Shown here piece after piece: positions 1 to 5,100 of a DNA stretch of 8,280 nt. The DNA is from an uncultured Flavobacteriales bacterium (GTDB taxonomy: Bacteria; Bacteroidota; Bacteroidia; Palsa-965), in assembly GCA_946478675.1 (NCBI GenBank), contig CAMLEF010000207.1, positions 1 through 8,280 of the forward strand, in the 5' to 3' direction. Below the pieces are notes generated by a model. It made no database searches, had not been told where the DNA came from, and worked only from the letters and a program-made list of their open reading frames with translations. How positions within the stretch are numbered: position 1 is the stretch's first letter; every line of letters starts with the position of its first letter. The position numbers were made by a program, and so were the translations under genes.

Positions 1-544
1 CGTTGATCGGTTCACTGAAGCCGATGAATACGTCGCGGCGGAACGAGTGCGGATCTTCGTAATTCAACCCGATGCAGTTGATCTTTACGCCGAGTGTATT
101 TCCGTATTTCTCCTCGGCGCCGAGCGCGATGCGTGCTGCTCCGGTTTTCAACGGCCGCAATTTCCGTTCGGTGATGCTGATGCCTTCGGGGAAAATGAGA
201 ATGGTTCCGCCTTTGCCGAGATGCTCGTAACATTTGACGAACGTTTCCTGGTTCTTGTGCATGAGCGCCGGATCGTCCTGCTGGCGATACACCGGGATCA
301 TGTTCAGCTTCGGCAAAAACCATTTCGCAAATGCGCCTTTGAACGCCGCGCCTTTCGCGAGAAAATAAATGCGACGGTTCACGAGCGTGGCGATAACAAC
401 AGGATCGAGGAACGCGCCGGGATGGTTCGCGCAAATGATCAGCGGCCCTTTGGAAGGAATACGTTCGGGATGATCGTGATAAGCGTTGCGAAAAAAAACG
501 CGGAAGGTCGTCCGGAACAGCAGCTTTAAAATCGCGTAAAGCAA
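1..544 (-). CDS. Lysophospholipid / glycerol-phosphate acyltransferase (PlsC superfamily), 3' end cut off by window
   Basis: This probably transfers an acyl chain to glycerol-3-phosphate, DHAP or lysophosphatidate at the inner membrane during phospholipid synthesis. About 181 residues are present and the C-terminus lies beyond base 1. Visible motifs, numbered from the TTG start, are the catalytic block NHPGAFLD (residues 40-47), the FPEG block (118-121) and PLKTGAARIAL just after it. The His-to-Asp spacing is HX5D, not the HX4D of ordinary PlsC. That spacing and PLKTGAARIAL resemble the yeast Sct1/Gpt2-type glycerol-3-phosphate acyltransferases and their bacterial relatives. The N-terminus (LYAILKLLFRTTFRVFF) is hydrophobic and basic, as expected for membrane association. 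No ATG lies in frame between the upstream stop (TAA at 592-590) and the conserved part. I chose TTG at 544 because a promoter-like box sits 19 bases before it; an ATT at 577 is a less likely alternative. It is divergent from the aminotransferase gene. Superfamily assignment is firm; exact substrate and start are not. Confidence 0.85.
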   Translation of the reverse strand, partial: MLYAILKLLFRTTFRVFFRNAYHDHPERIPSKGPLIICANHPGAFLDPVVIATLVNRRIYFLAKGAAFKGAFAKWFLPKLNMIPVYRQQDDPALMHKNQETFVKCYEHLGKGGTILIFPEGISITERKLRPLKTGAARIALGAEEKYGNTLGVKINCIGLNYEDPHSFRRDVFIGFSEPIN

Positions 545-563
545 GGTCGTCGTTTGTGTGGGG

Positions 564-571
564 TAAATCTT
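564..571 (-). promoter_or_regulatory. Possible -7 promoter box for the acyltransferase gene
   Basis: Read on the reverse strand the box is AAGATTTA, a poor match to TAnnTTTG (first T and last G changed). It is followed at once by CCCCACAC, exactly the eight bases that follow the good box of the psd gene (TATCTTTG then CCCCACAC). The distance to the proposed TTG start is 19 bases, close to the 17-19 bases seen at the psd and aminotransferase genes. No clear -33 element is visible. Tentative. Confidence 0.35.
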
Positions 572-617
572 TTCAATGATGAAATTACATTATCGGGGAA
601 TATCTGCAATACCAGGT

Positions 618-718
618 TCGGTCAGTCGGTCAGTCGGTCAGTCGGAAAACTGAAGTACCAAAAAGCAATACCGAATGACCGAATGACCAAATGCCCGAAT
701 GACCGATTTACCGAATGC
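618..718. repeat. Inverted pair of octamer tandem arrays (imperfect hairpin)
   Basis: The left arm (618-645) is 3.5 exact head-to-tail copies of TCGGTCAG. The right arm (671-718) is six octamers with consensus CCGAATGA: copies 1, 2 and 4 are exact, and copies 3, 5 and 6 have one to three changes. The reverse complement of the right unit is TCATTCGG, which matches the left unit in register (TCAGTCGG) at seven of eight bases. The arms can therefore pair with one mismatch per octamer across a 25-base A-rich spacer (646-670). The element fills much of the space between two divergent genes and ends about 20 bases before the aminotransferase -7 box. It has no coding character. Its role is unknown: it may be a repeat family, a hairpin in the 5' region of either transcript, or replication-slippage sequence. 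Confidence 0.85.
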
Positions 719-738
719 GGCGTTTCCCTGAATGCGCC

Positions 739-746
739 TAACTTTG
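739..746 (+). promoter_or_regulatory. Bacteroidota -7 promoter box (TAACTTTG) for the aminotransferase
   Basis: TAACTTTG is an exact match to the TAnnTTTG -7 consensus recognised by the primary sigma factor of Bacteroidota. It ends 19 bases before the ATG at 766. A -33 TTTG-type element is not obvious; GTTT at 722-725 is the nearest candidate. Position and match make it the likely promoter. Confidence 0.6.
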
Positions 747-765
747 ATGTCCATTCCGAATTTCT

Positions 766-1959
766 ATGGGTAAAACGCAGCGACAACTTTTTCTCGAGCA
801 CGTAGCACAGACTTCTCCTTCTCCGATGGCGCTGGAGATTGATCGTGCGGAAGGCGCTTTTCTTTTTGACGCTTCGGGAAAAACGTACGTCGATCTTATT
901 GCCGGCATTTCAGTCAGCAACGTCGGGCATCGTCATCCGCGCGTTTTGCAGGCGATCCATCACCAGCTGGAACGTTACATGCACGTGATGGTGTACGGCG
1001 AATACGTGCTTTCTCCGCAGGTGAAGCTGGCGGAAAAAATCGCATCGCTCCTGCCCGGTCCGTTGCAGAGCGTTTATTTCACCAACTCCGGCGCCGAAGC
1101 GATCGAAGGTGCCTTGAAGCTCGCTAAACGCGTGACGAACCGCAGCGGCATCGTTTCTTTCCGCAACGCGTATCACGGCAGCACACACGGCGCGCTCAGC
1201 ATCATGGGCAGCGAATTTTTCAAGAACTCGTTCCGCCCGCTGCTGCCCGGCACCACATTGCTCGACTACAACAGCACCGAAGAATTTCACCTCATCGACG
1301 AGCATACCGCTTGCGTCGTGGTGGAACCTGTACAAGGCGAAGCCGGTGCGATCGCTCCGCAAAAAGGATTTCTCGAAGCGTTGCGCAAACGCTGTGATGA
1401 AACCGGCGCACTATTGATCGCAGATGAAATCCAAACGGGATTCGGCCGCACAGGAAAAATGTTCGGCTTCGAGCACGCGGGCATCGTTCCCGACATCGTC
1501 GTTTTTGCCAAAGGCCTCGGCGGCGGTTTGCCGATCGGCGCATTCGTTTCTTCGCGCGAAAAAATGCTGCAGCTTACAGAGCAACCGGTGCTCGGCCACA
1601 TCACTACTTTCGGCGGCAACCCGGTGTGCTGTGCCGCCGCGCAGGCCACCATCGAAACGATCCTCGAAGAAAAGCTCGTCGAAGGTGTTGCCGCAAGAGA
1701 ACAGATCATCCGCGAGAAGCTGCAGCATCCGTCCATTCTTTCGCTGCGCGGAAAAGGTTTGCTGTACGCCGCCGTGCTCAAAGATGCAGCCACCGTTCAG
1801 CGCGTCATTGCCGCATGCGTTGCGAAAGGCGTGATCACCGACTGGTTCCTCTTCTGCGATAATGCGCTGCGGATTGCGCCGCCGCTGAATATCCCGGAAG
1901 GAACGTTGGAAGAAGCGTGCGCTGTAATTGTGAAAGCGATGGAGAATACGCAGAAGTAG
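766..1959 (+). CDS. Class-III PLP-dependent aminotransferase (acetylornithine/ornithine/GABA transaminase-like)
   Basis: This 397-residue protein is full length for fold-type I, subgroup III aminotransferases, which move an omega-amino group to a keto acid such as 2-oxoglutarate in the cytoplasm. Landmarks: NSGAEA (107-112) binds the PLP phosphate; YHG (136-138) stacks on the ring; EPVQGEAG (187-194) and DEIQTGFGRTG (220-230) form the active site, with D220 contacting the pyridine nitrogen; VVFAKGLGGG contains the Schiff-base lysine K249; TFGGNP (281-286) completes the cofactor pocket; ALRIAPPL holds R369, which in this family usually binds the substrate carboxylate. The first ATG after the -7 box is used, and the N-terminus runs directly into SPSPMALEI, so the start is well placed. 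It appears monocistronic: a divergent gene lies upstream and a 178-base gap with a new promoter downstream. No arginine or lysine pathway genes are nearby, so the substrate (acetylornithine, ornithine, GABA, lysine or another) cannot be chosen. Similar proteins are often given the generic name 'aspartate aminotransferase family protein'. Confidence 0.93.
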   Translation: MGKTQRQLFLEHVAQTSPSPMALEIDRAEGAFLFDASGKTYVDLIAGISVSNVGHRHPRVLQAIHHQLERYMHVMVYGEYVLSPQVKLAEKIASLLPGPLQSVYFTNSGAEAIEGALKLAKRVTNRSGIVSFRNAYHGSTHGALSIMGSEFFKNSFRPLLPGTTLLDYNSTEEFHLIDEHTACVVVEPVQGEAGAIAPQKGFLEALRKRCDETGALLIADEIQTGFGRTGKMFGFEHAGIVPDIVVFAKGLGGGLPIGAFVSSREKMLQLTEQPVLGHITTFGGNPVCCAAAQATIETILEEKLVEGVAAREQIIREKLQHPSILSLRGKGLLYAAVLKDAATVQRVIAACVAKGVITDWFLFCDNALRIAPPLNIPEGTLEEACAVIVKAMENTQK

Positions 1960-1989
1960 ATTAACCGTTCGTGCCCTGATCAACATTTC

Positions 1990-2102
1990 GTTGCGGTGGT
2001 ACGCGTTGCGAGTTGCGAAGTTTCGGGTTGCGGGGTTGCAAGGGTAGAGAGAACTTAACAAGAATTAATTCCCGCGCACCATCGCAACACGCACCACGCA
2101 CC
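1990..2102. repeat. Second inverted pair of ~7-bp repeat arrays
   Basis: The left arm carries GTTGCG or close variants starting at 1990, 2005, 2012, 2020 (degenerate GTTTCGG), 2027 and 2035, a 7-8 base period (15 between the first two). After an A/T-richer spacer (about 2045-2070), the right arm carries CGCAMC at 2075, 2083, 2090 and 2097, again with period 7-8. CGCAAC is the exact reverse complement of GTTGCG and CGCACC differs by one base, so the arms can pair imperfectly. It begins about 30 bases after the aminotransferase stop and ends about 10 bases before the psd -7 box. The plan is the same as at 618-718, but the repeat word differs. No transcription terminator with a T-tract is visible here. 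Confidence 0.7.
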
Positions 2103-2112
2103 GTTACTTTCC

Positions 2113-2120
2113 TATCTTTG
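2113..2120 (+). promoter_or_regulatory. Bacteroidota -7 promoter box (TATCTTTG) for the PSD-family gene
   Basis: TATCTTTG matches the TAnnTTTG consensus exactly and is followed by CCCC, a common continuation in this phylum. It ends 17 bases before the ATG at 2138. The leader is C- and T-rich with no Shine-Dalgarno, as usual in Bacteroidota. No convincing -33 element is seen. This is the best promoter candidate in the window. Confidence 0.7.
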
Positions 2121-2137
2121 CCCCACACTTTTTCCCA

Positions 2138-2797
2138 ATGAAACTCCATCGCGAAGGCACGCTCACCATTACCCTGGCGCTTCTTTTTGTTCTCGTCGTC
2201 AACACCGGCATGTACCTCATCTTCCCGCAGTTCGGGATCTGGAACGGTATCGCGCTCGTCCTGACGCTGGCGCTGCTCTACATCATCCTGCAATTCTTCC
2301 GCAATCCTCCCCGCAACACCGTTACCAACGCCGAGCACATCATCGCTCCCGCCGACGGCAAAGTGGTCGTTGTTGAAGAAGTGGAAGAACCGGAATACTT
2401 CAAAGGCAAGCGCCTGCAGGTTTCCATTTTCATGTCGCCGTTCAACGTGCACGTGAACCGCTACCCGATCGCCGGCACCGTGCAGTATGTCAAATACCAT
2501 CCCGGTCTTTACCTCGTTGCCTGGCATCCTAAATCGTCCACCGACAACGAACGTTCGACGGTGGTGGTGAAAGATGAAAAAGGCCGTGAAGTGCTTTTCC
2601 GCCAGATCGCCGGCGCGCTCGCAAAACGTATCGTTTATTATTCGAAAACCGGTGACAAAGCGGAACAGGGCGGCGAAATGGGCTTCATCAAATTCGGCTC
2701 GCGCGTCGATCTTTACCTCCCGATCGGAACCAAAATAAATGTTAAACTGAATGAAGCGGTGCGCGGCGGAGAAACTGCGATTGCAACATTTCAGTAA
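2138..2797 (+). CDS. psd: Phosphatidylserine decarboxylase family protein
   Basis: It converts phosphatidylserine to phosphatidylethanolamine, using a pyruvoyl group made by self-cleavage. The 219-residue length fits the short 'archaeal-type' PSD branch common in Bacteroidota, not the ~300-residue enterobacterial enzyme. Two membrane segments are visible at about residues 8-28 and 33-53, so the catalytic part is membrane-anchored. Motifs: APADGKV (70-76) with D73, MSPFNVHVNRYP (99-110) with H105, HPG (121-123), and FGSRVDLYLP (186-195), where cleavage between G187 and S188 would give a small alpha subunit carrying the pyruvoyl group. The ATG follows the -7 box by 17 bases. A promoter for the next gene overlaps its stop codon. 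Together with the acyltransferase at the left edge, it makes phospholipid synthesis a theme of this part of the window. A phosphatidylserine synthase or CDP-diglyceride synthetase gene is not seen here. Confidence 0.92.
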   Translation: MKLHREGTLTITLALLFVLVVNTGMYLIFPQFGIWNGIALVLTLALLYIILQFFRNPPRNTVTNAEHIIAPADGKVVVVEEVEEPEYFKGKRLQVSIFMSPFNVHVNRYPIAGTVQYVKYHPGLYLVAWHPKSSTDNERSTVVVKDEKGREVLFRQIAGALAKRIVYYSKTGDKAEQGGEMGFIKFGSRVDLYLPIGTKINVKLNEAVRGGETAIATFQ

Positions 2798-2802
2798 ATT
2801 TG
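2795..2802 (+). promoter_or_regulatory. Bacteroidota -7 promoter box (TAAATTTG) for the small secreted protein
   Basis: TAAATTTG matches TAnnTTTG exactly. Its first three bases are the psd stop codon. It ends 38 bases before the ATG at 2841, giving a longer leader than its neighbours have. A TTG at 2781 is closer than the usual -33 spacing, so the match is partial. It would let the small gene be expressed independently of psd. Confidence 0.5.
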
Positions 2803-2840
2803 ATAAGCCCCAGTACAAAACAACATCAAACCTTCACATC

Positions 2841-3104
2841 ATGAAAAAGCTTCTTGTAGTTCTCGCACTCGCAGGTATGGTCGGCAGCGTTTCCGCAGCA
2901 ACCGTATCCACCCTCAACGGCAAAACGGCAATCGTTTCCGTAACCGGTGACAAAGACAAAAAGAAAGAGAAAAAAGGAAAAAAATCCTGCTGCTCTTCCG
3001 AAGCTGCTGACGGCAAATCCTGCTCGAAAGACGGCAAACAGGGTGGCTGCTGCAAAGACAAGGAAAAAGCGAAAGAAGACAACAAGTCTTCCAACCCGCA
3101 ATAA
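2841..3104 (+). CDS. Small secreted Lys/Cys-rich protein, function unknown
   Basis: I do not recognise this 87-residue protein. It begins with a good Sec signal peptide: MKKLL, a hydrophobic core to about residue 15, and the SVSA-A site giving cleavage near residue 19 or 20. After a short ordinary stretch (21-36) the rest is almost all Lys, Asp, Glu, Gly, Ser and Cys. A KDKKKEKKGKK run (38-48) leads into five cysteines in the pattern CC-x9-C-x8-CC (50, 51, 61, 70, 71), then KDKEKAKEDNK to the end. The mature part lacks hydrophobic residues and is probably disordered unless it binds metal or forms disulfides. The ATG at 2841 is preferred over an upstream in-frame ATG at 2751, because that one lies inside psd and would bury the signal peptide. 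It has its own -7 box and a strong terminator. It could be a periplasmic or surface metal-binding or polyanion-binding peptide, but the sequence does not prove a role. Confidence 0.75.
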   Translation: MKKLLVVLALAGMVGSVSAATVSTLNGKTAIVSVTGDKDKKKEKKGKKSCCSSEAADGKSCSKDGKQGGCCKDKEKAKEDNKSSNPQ

Positions 3105-3140
3105 TTTTCCCAGGTTAACCGCCCCTCAAACGAGAGAACT

Positions 3141-3170
3141 TCCCCGCTTCACCAGAGGCGGGGATTTTTT
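3141..3170 (+). terminator. Intrinsic terminator after the small secreted gene
   Basis: CCCCGC (3142-3147) pairs with GCGGGG (3158-3163), extended by T3141-A3164, around a 10-base loop, and is followed by six T (3165-3170). It lies 36 bases after the small gene's stop. The last T bases form part of the stop codon of the convergent HAD gene (TTA at 3169-3171 on this strand). Read from the other side the hairpin has only a weak T-tract, so it mainly serves the forward unit. Confidence 0.85.
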
Positions 3171-3870
3171 ATTTCTGCAGGAGTTGTAACAATTCGTTCA
3201 GCGCGGCGATCTCGTACGTCACTTTTTCTTCGTGCGGTCCTTTCGCGGGATTGAAGAACACCTGGTCGATGCCGGCTTCTCTTGCGCCAACAATATCCAC
3301 GTGCAGGTCATCGCCGATCATGAGCGATTCAGCTTCGATGGCTTTTGCTTTTTTCAGCGCGTGACGGAAGATGCGCTTGTCGGGTTTGGAATAGCCGCAG
3401 CCTTCCGAAGTAACGATGACGTCGAAATACGGCTGCAGCCCGCAATGTGAAAGTTTGTGCTGCTGCACTTCAGGAAATCCGTTGGTGATGATGTGCAGTT
3501 TAAAATCGTTTCGCAGCGCGTCGAGCAATTCGATCGCGCCGGGAATGAGATTTTTTTTCTGCGGCGCTTCGGAAATGTAATCATGATCGAACTGCGCGGC
3601 GAGCGCATCATCGTGAATTCCGAAATGCGCCAGCGATTGCTTGAAGCGCAAAGCACGCAACGTCGCTTTATCGATCAGCTTGCGGCGGTAACGGTCCCAG
3701 AGCAAATCGTTGTAGCGGTTGTAATGCCCGATAAAAACCGGCGCCGATTCGATACCGCGTTCCTGCAAACCATAACGGTGAAACAGCTCGGCCAGCGTCT
3801 CGTGCGCGTTCCGTTCCATGTCCCACAGCGTGCGGTCGAGATCGAAAAAAAGATGACGGTAACGCGACAT
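3169..3870 (-). CDS. yjjG: HAD-superfamily hydrolase, YjjG-type noncanonical pyrimidine nucleotidase
   Basis: This is a 233-residue HAD phosphatase with an alpha-helical cap after motif I (subfamily IA). Motifs: FFDLDRTLWD with the nucleophile D10 and acid/base D12; ITNG with T129 (motif II); YSKPDKRIF with K162 (motif III); MIGDDLHVDIVGA with D187 and D188 binding magnesium (motif IV). The DLDRTLWD box, cap sequence and length resemble the YjjG branch, which dephosphorylates pyrimidine nucleoside monophosphates and removes noncanonical or mutagenic ones. Co-transcription with upp, another pyrimidine gene, supports this. It is the last gene of the reverse-strand operon. Its ATG begins one base after the stop of the preceding membrane-protein gene, which suggests translational coupling. 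HAD hydrolase identity is firm; YjjG substrate class is inferred. Confidence 0.87.
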   Translation of the reverse strand: MSRYRHLFFDLDRTLWDMERNAHETLAELFHRYGLQERGIESAPVFIGHYNRYNDLLWDRYRRKLIDKATLRALRFKQSLAHFGIHDDALAAQFDHDYISEAPQKKNLIPGAIELLDALRNDFKLHIITNGFPEVQQHKLSHCGLQPYFDVIVTSEGCGYSKPDKRIFRHALKKAKAIEAESLMIGDDLHVDIVGAREAGIDQVFFNPAKGPHEEKVTYEIAALNELLQLLQK

Positions 3871-3871
3871 G

Positions 3872-4393
3872 CTAATGACCGGAATAAGGAATGTACTGCG
3901 AAAGCTTCAGGTATTGCGCGATACCGTTCAGCACCAGCGACCAGAGCACGAGCGAAACGAGCATGTACAAAATCACCGGCTTGCGTTTGCGGAAAAAATG
4001 CGCGGCTACGATCACGCCGATCGGGATCGAGATGATGCAGGGCGTGATGAAGGCAATACCCGTGAGTCCGAATTTCGATTTGATGCGTACGATGAAGCGG
4101 CGGTTGCGCGTGAAGTTGCGGCGCGGCTTTCGCTCGATGACGGAAGCGGGACGACGCAGGAATATCGACTTCACCACCGCAACCGAATGCCGCCACCAGG
4201 ACGCGATGTTGGCGCCCGCAAAATAAAATGCGAGAATGCCGATTATCCCGCCCATCGTGGTAATGGTGAAGGACTCGCCGAAATTGAATCCGTAACGTTC
4301 CGATTCGAACGGCGCGAATAAAAATTTGACGCTCGCAATCAGGCCGACCTCAGCAATTTTTAGCCAATGTTTAACCTGTTCCGCATCCATCAT
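3872..4393 (-). CDS. Four-helix membrane protein of unknown function
   Basis: A 173-residue integral membrane protein with likely helices at about residues 9-29, 43-67, 108-134 and 138-161. A strongly basic loop lies between helices 2 and 3 (about 79-106, e.g. LRRP, ERKPRRN, RNRRF), which by the positive-inside rule would be cytoplasmic. The third helix region, FGLTGIAFITPCIISIPIG, has the Gly/Pro-rich re-entrant look of small DedA/VTT-like or 'small multidrug export' proteins, but I cannot assign it to either. Two adjacent ATG codons (4393 and 4390) are possible starts; the choice changes one residue. It begins 11 bases after upp and ends one base before yjjG, so all three are almost certainly co-transcribed. 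That position makes a nucleobase- or nucleoside-linked role conceivable but unproven. Confidence 0.8.
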   Translation of the reverse strand: MMDAEQVKHWLKIAEVGLIASVKFLFAPFESERYGFNFGESFTITTMGGIIGILAFYFAGANIASWWRHSVAVVKSIFLRRPASVIERKPRRNFTRNRRFIVRIKSKFGLTGIAFITPCIISIPIGVIVAAHFFRKRKPVILYMLVSLVLWSLVLNGIAQYLKLSQYIPYSGH

Positions 4394-4404
4394 AAGAAAA
4401 CCGA

Positions 4405-5052
4405 TTACACTTTTTCGCCGAATGCAAGATCTCCCGCGTCGCCGAGACCCGGAACGATATACGATTGCGCCGTCAGCTCGTCATCCACCGCGCACGTCCA
4501 GATCGTCGTGTTTTCCGGCAGGTTTTTACGAACGTAATCGATGGCGTGCATGCTCGAGATGACGGAGAAAATATGCACGTGCTTCGGGCGGCCGCGGCGC
4601 AGCATCGCCTGGTAAGTGAGTACCATCGAAGTGCCGGTAGCCAGCATCGGATCGCAAAGGATCAGCTCCTTTCCTTCGATCGGAGGACAAGCCATATAGT
4701 CGACGTGCACATCGAAGGTGCCGTCTTTGTGATGCACGCGATACGCAGAAACGAACGCATTTTCCGCTTTGTCGAAAACACTCAGCACACCCTGGTGCAG
4801 CGGAAGTCCCGCGCGGAGAATGGTCGCCACCACCGGCTGCTCTTTCAGCACGGGAACCTGCGCAATGCCGAGCGGCGTCGTTACTTCCTGCGTTACATAT
4901 TGCAGCTTCTTGCTGATCTCGTATCCGACCAGCGCGCCGATCCGCTCGAGATTGGTACGGAAACGCATGCTGTCTTTCTGAATCTGCGTGTCGCGCAGCT
5001 CAGCCATATAACAGTTCAACAGGGACGATTGTTTACTGAGATCGTTGATCAT
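4405..5052 (-). CDS. upp: Uracil phosphoribosyltransferase
   Basis: It salvages uracil: uracil + PRPP gives UMP + pyrophosphate, in the cytoplasm. With the chosen start it is 215 residues, normal for bacterial Upp (about 208-217). Motifs: MRFRTNLERIG (29-39), ILRAGLPL (78-85), the PRPP loop LCDPMLATGTSM (132-143), and the uracil-binding C-terminus YIVPGLGDAGDLAFG (198-212). The PRPP loop has ATGTS where many homologues have ATGGS, a mild change. An ATG 90 bases further upstream (5142) is in frame, but the extra 30 residues overlap the acyltransferase gene and lack homologous character. The start MINDLSKQSSLLN is that of phylum homologues and leaves a 26-base gap. UMP made here can become UTP and then UDP-GlcNAc, the substrate of the epimerase at the head of the same gene run. 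Confidence 0.95.
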   Translation of the reverse strand: MINDLSKQSSLLNCYMAELRDTQIQKDSMRFRTNLERIGALVGYEISKKLQYVTQEVTTPLGIAQVPVLKEQPVVATILRAGLPLHQGVLSVFDKAENAFVSAYRVHHKDGTFDVHVDYMACPPIEGKELILCDPMLATGTSMVLTYQAMLRRGRPKHVHIFSVISSMHAIDYVRKNLPENTTIWTCAVDDELTAQSYIVPGLGDAGDLAFGEKV

Positions 5053-5076
5053 AAGCTGGTGTTTGGCCGGGGCGTA

Positions 5077-5100
5077 GCTCAGTTTTTCAGCAGGCTGAGC
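5077..5100 (-). other. Hairpin spanning the GNAT stop codon, before upp
   Basis: On the reverse strand GCTCAG (5100-5095) pairs with CTGAGC (5082-5077) around a 12-base loop. A nested alternative pairs TCAG with CTGA. The TGA of the GNAT gene (5081-5079) lies within the 3' arm. There is no T-tract after it, so it is not a standard terminator. It could be an RNA processing or stability site between the glycan part and the pyrimidine part of the operon, or chance. Confidence 0.35.

Noticed and set aside
618..718. A CRISPR array
   Set aside because: Units are 8 bases with no spacers, and the two halves are in opposite orientation; no cas genes are nearby.
554..805. A small forward protein starting at 554
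   Set aside because: It translates the octamer arrays, overlaps the aminotransferase start in another frame and the 5' end of the acyltransferase region is adjacent; no homologous character.
1961..2818. A 285-codon open frame on the reverse strand
   Set aside because: It is antisense to the PSD-family gene, which has complete catalytic motifs and a promoter, and part of it translates the repeat array.
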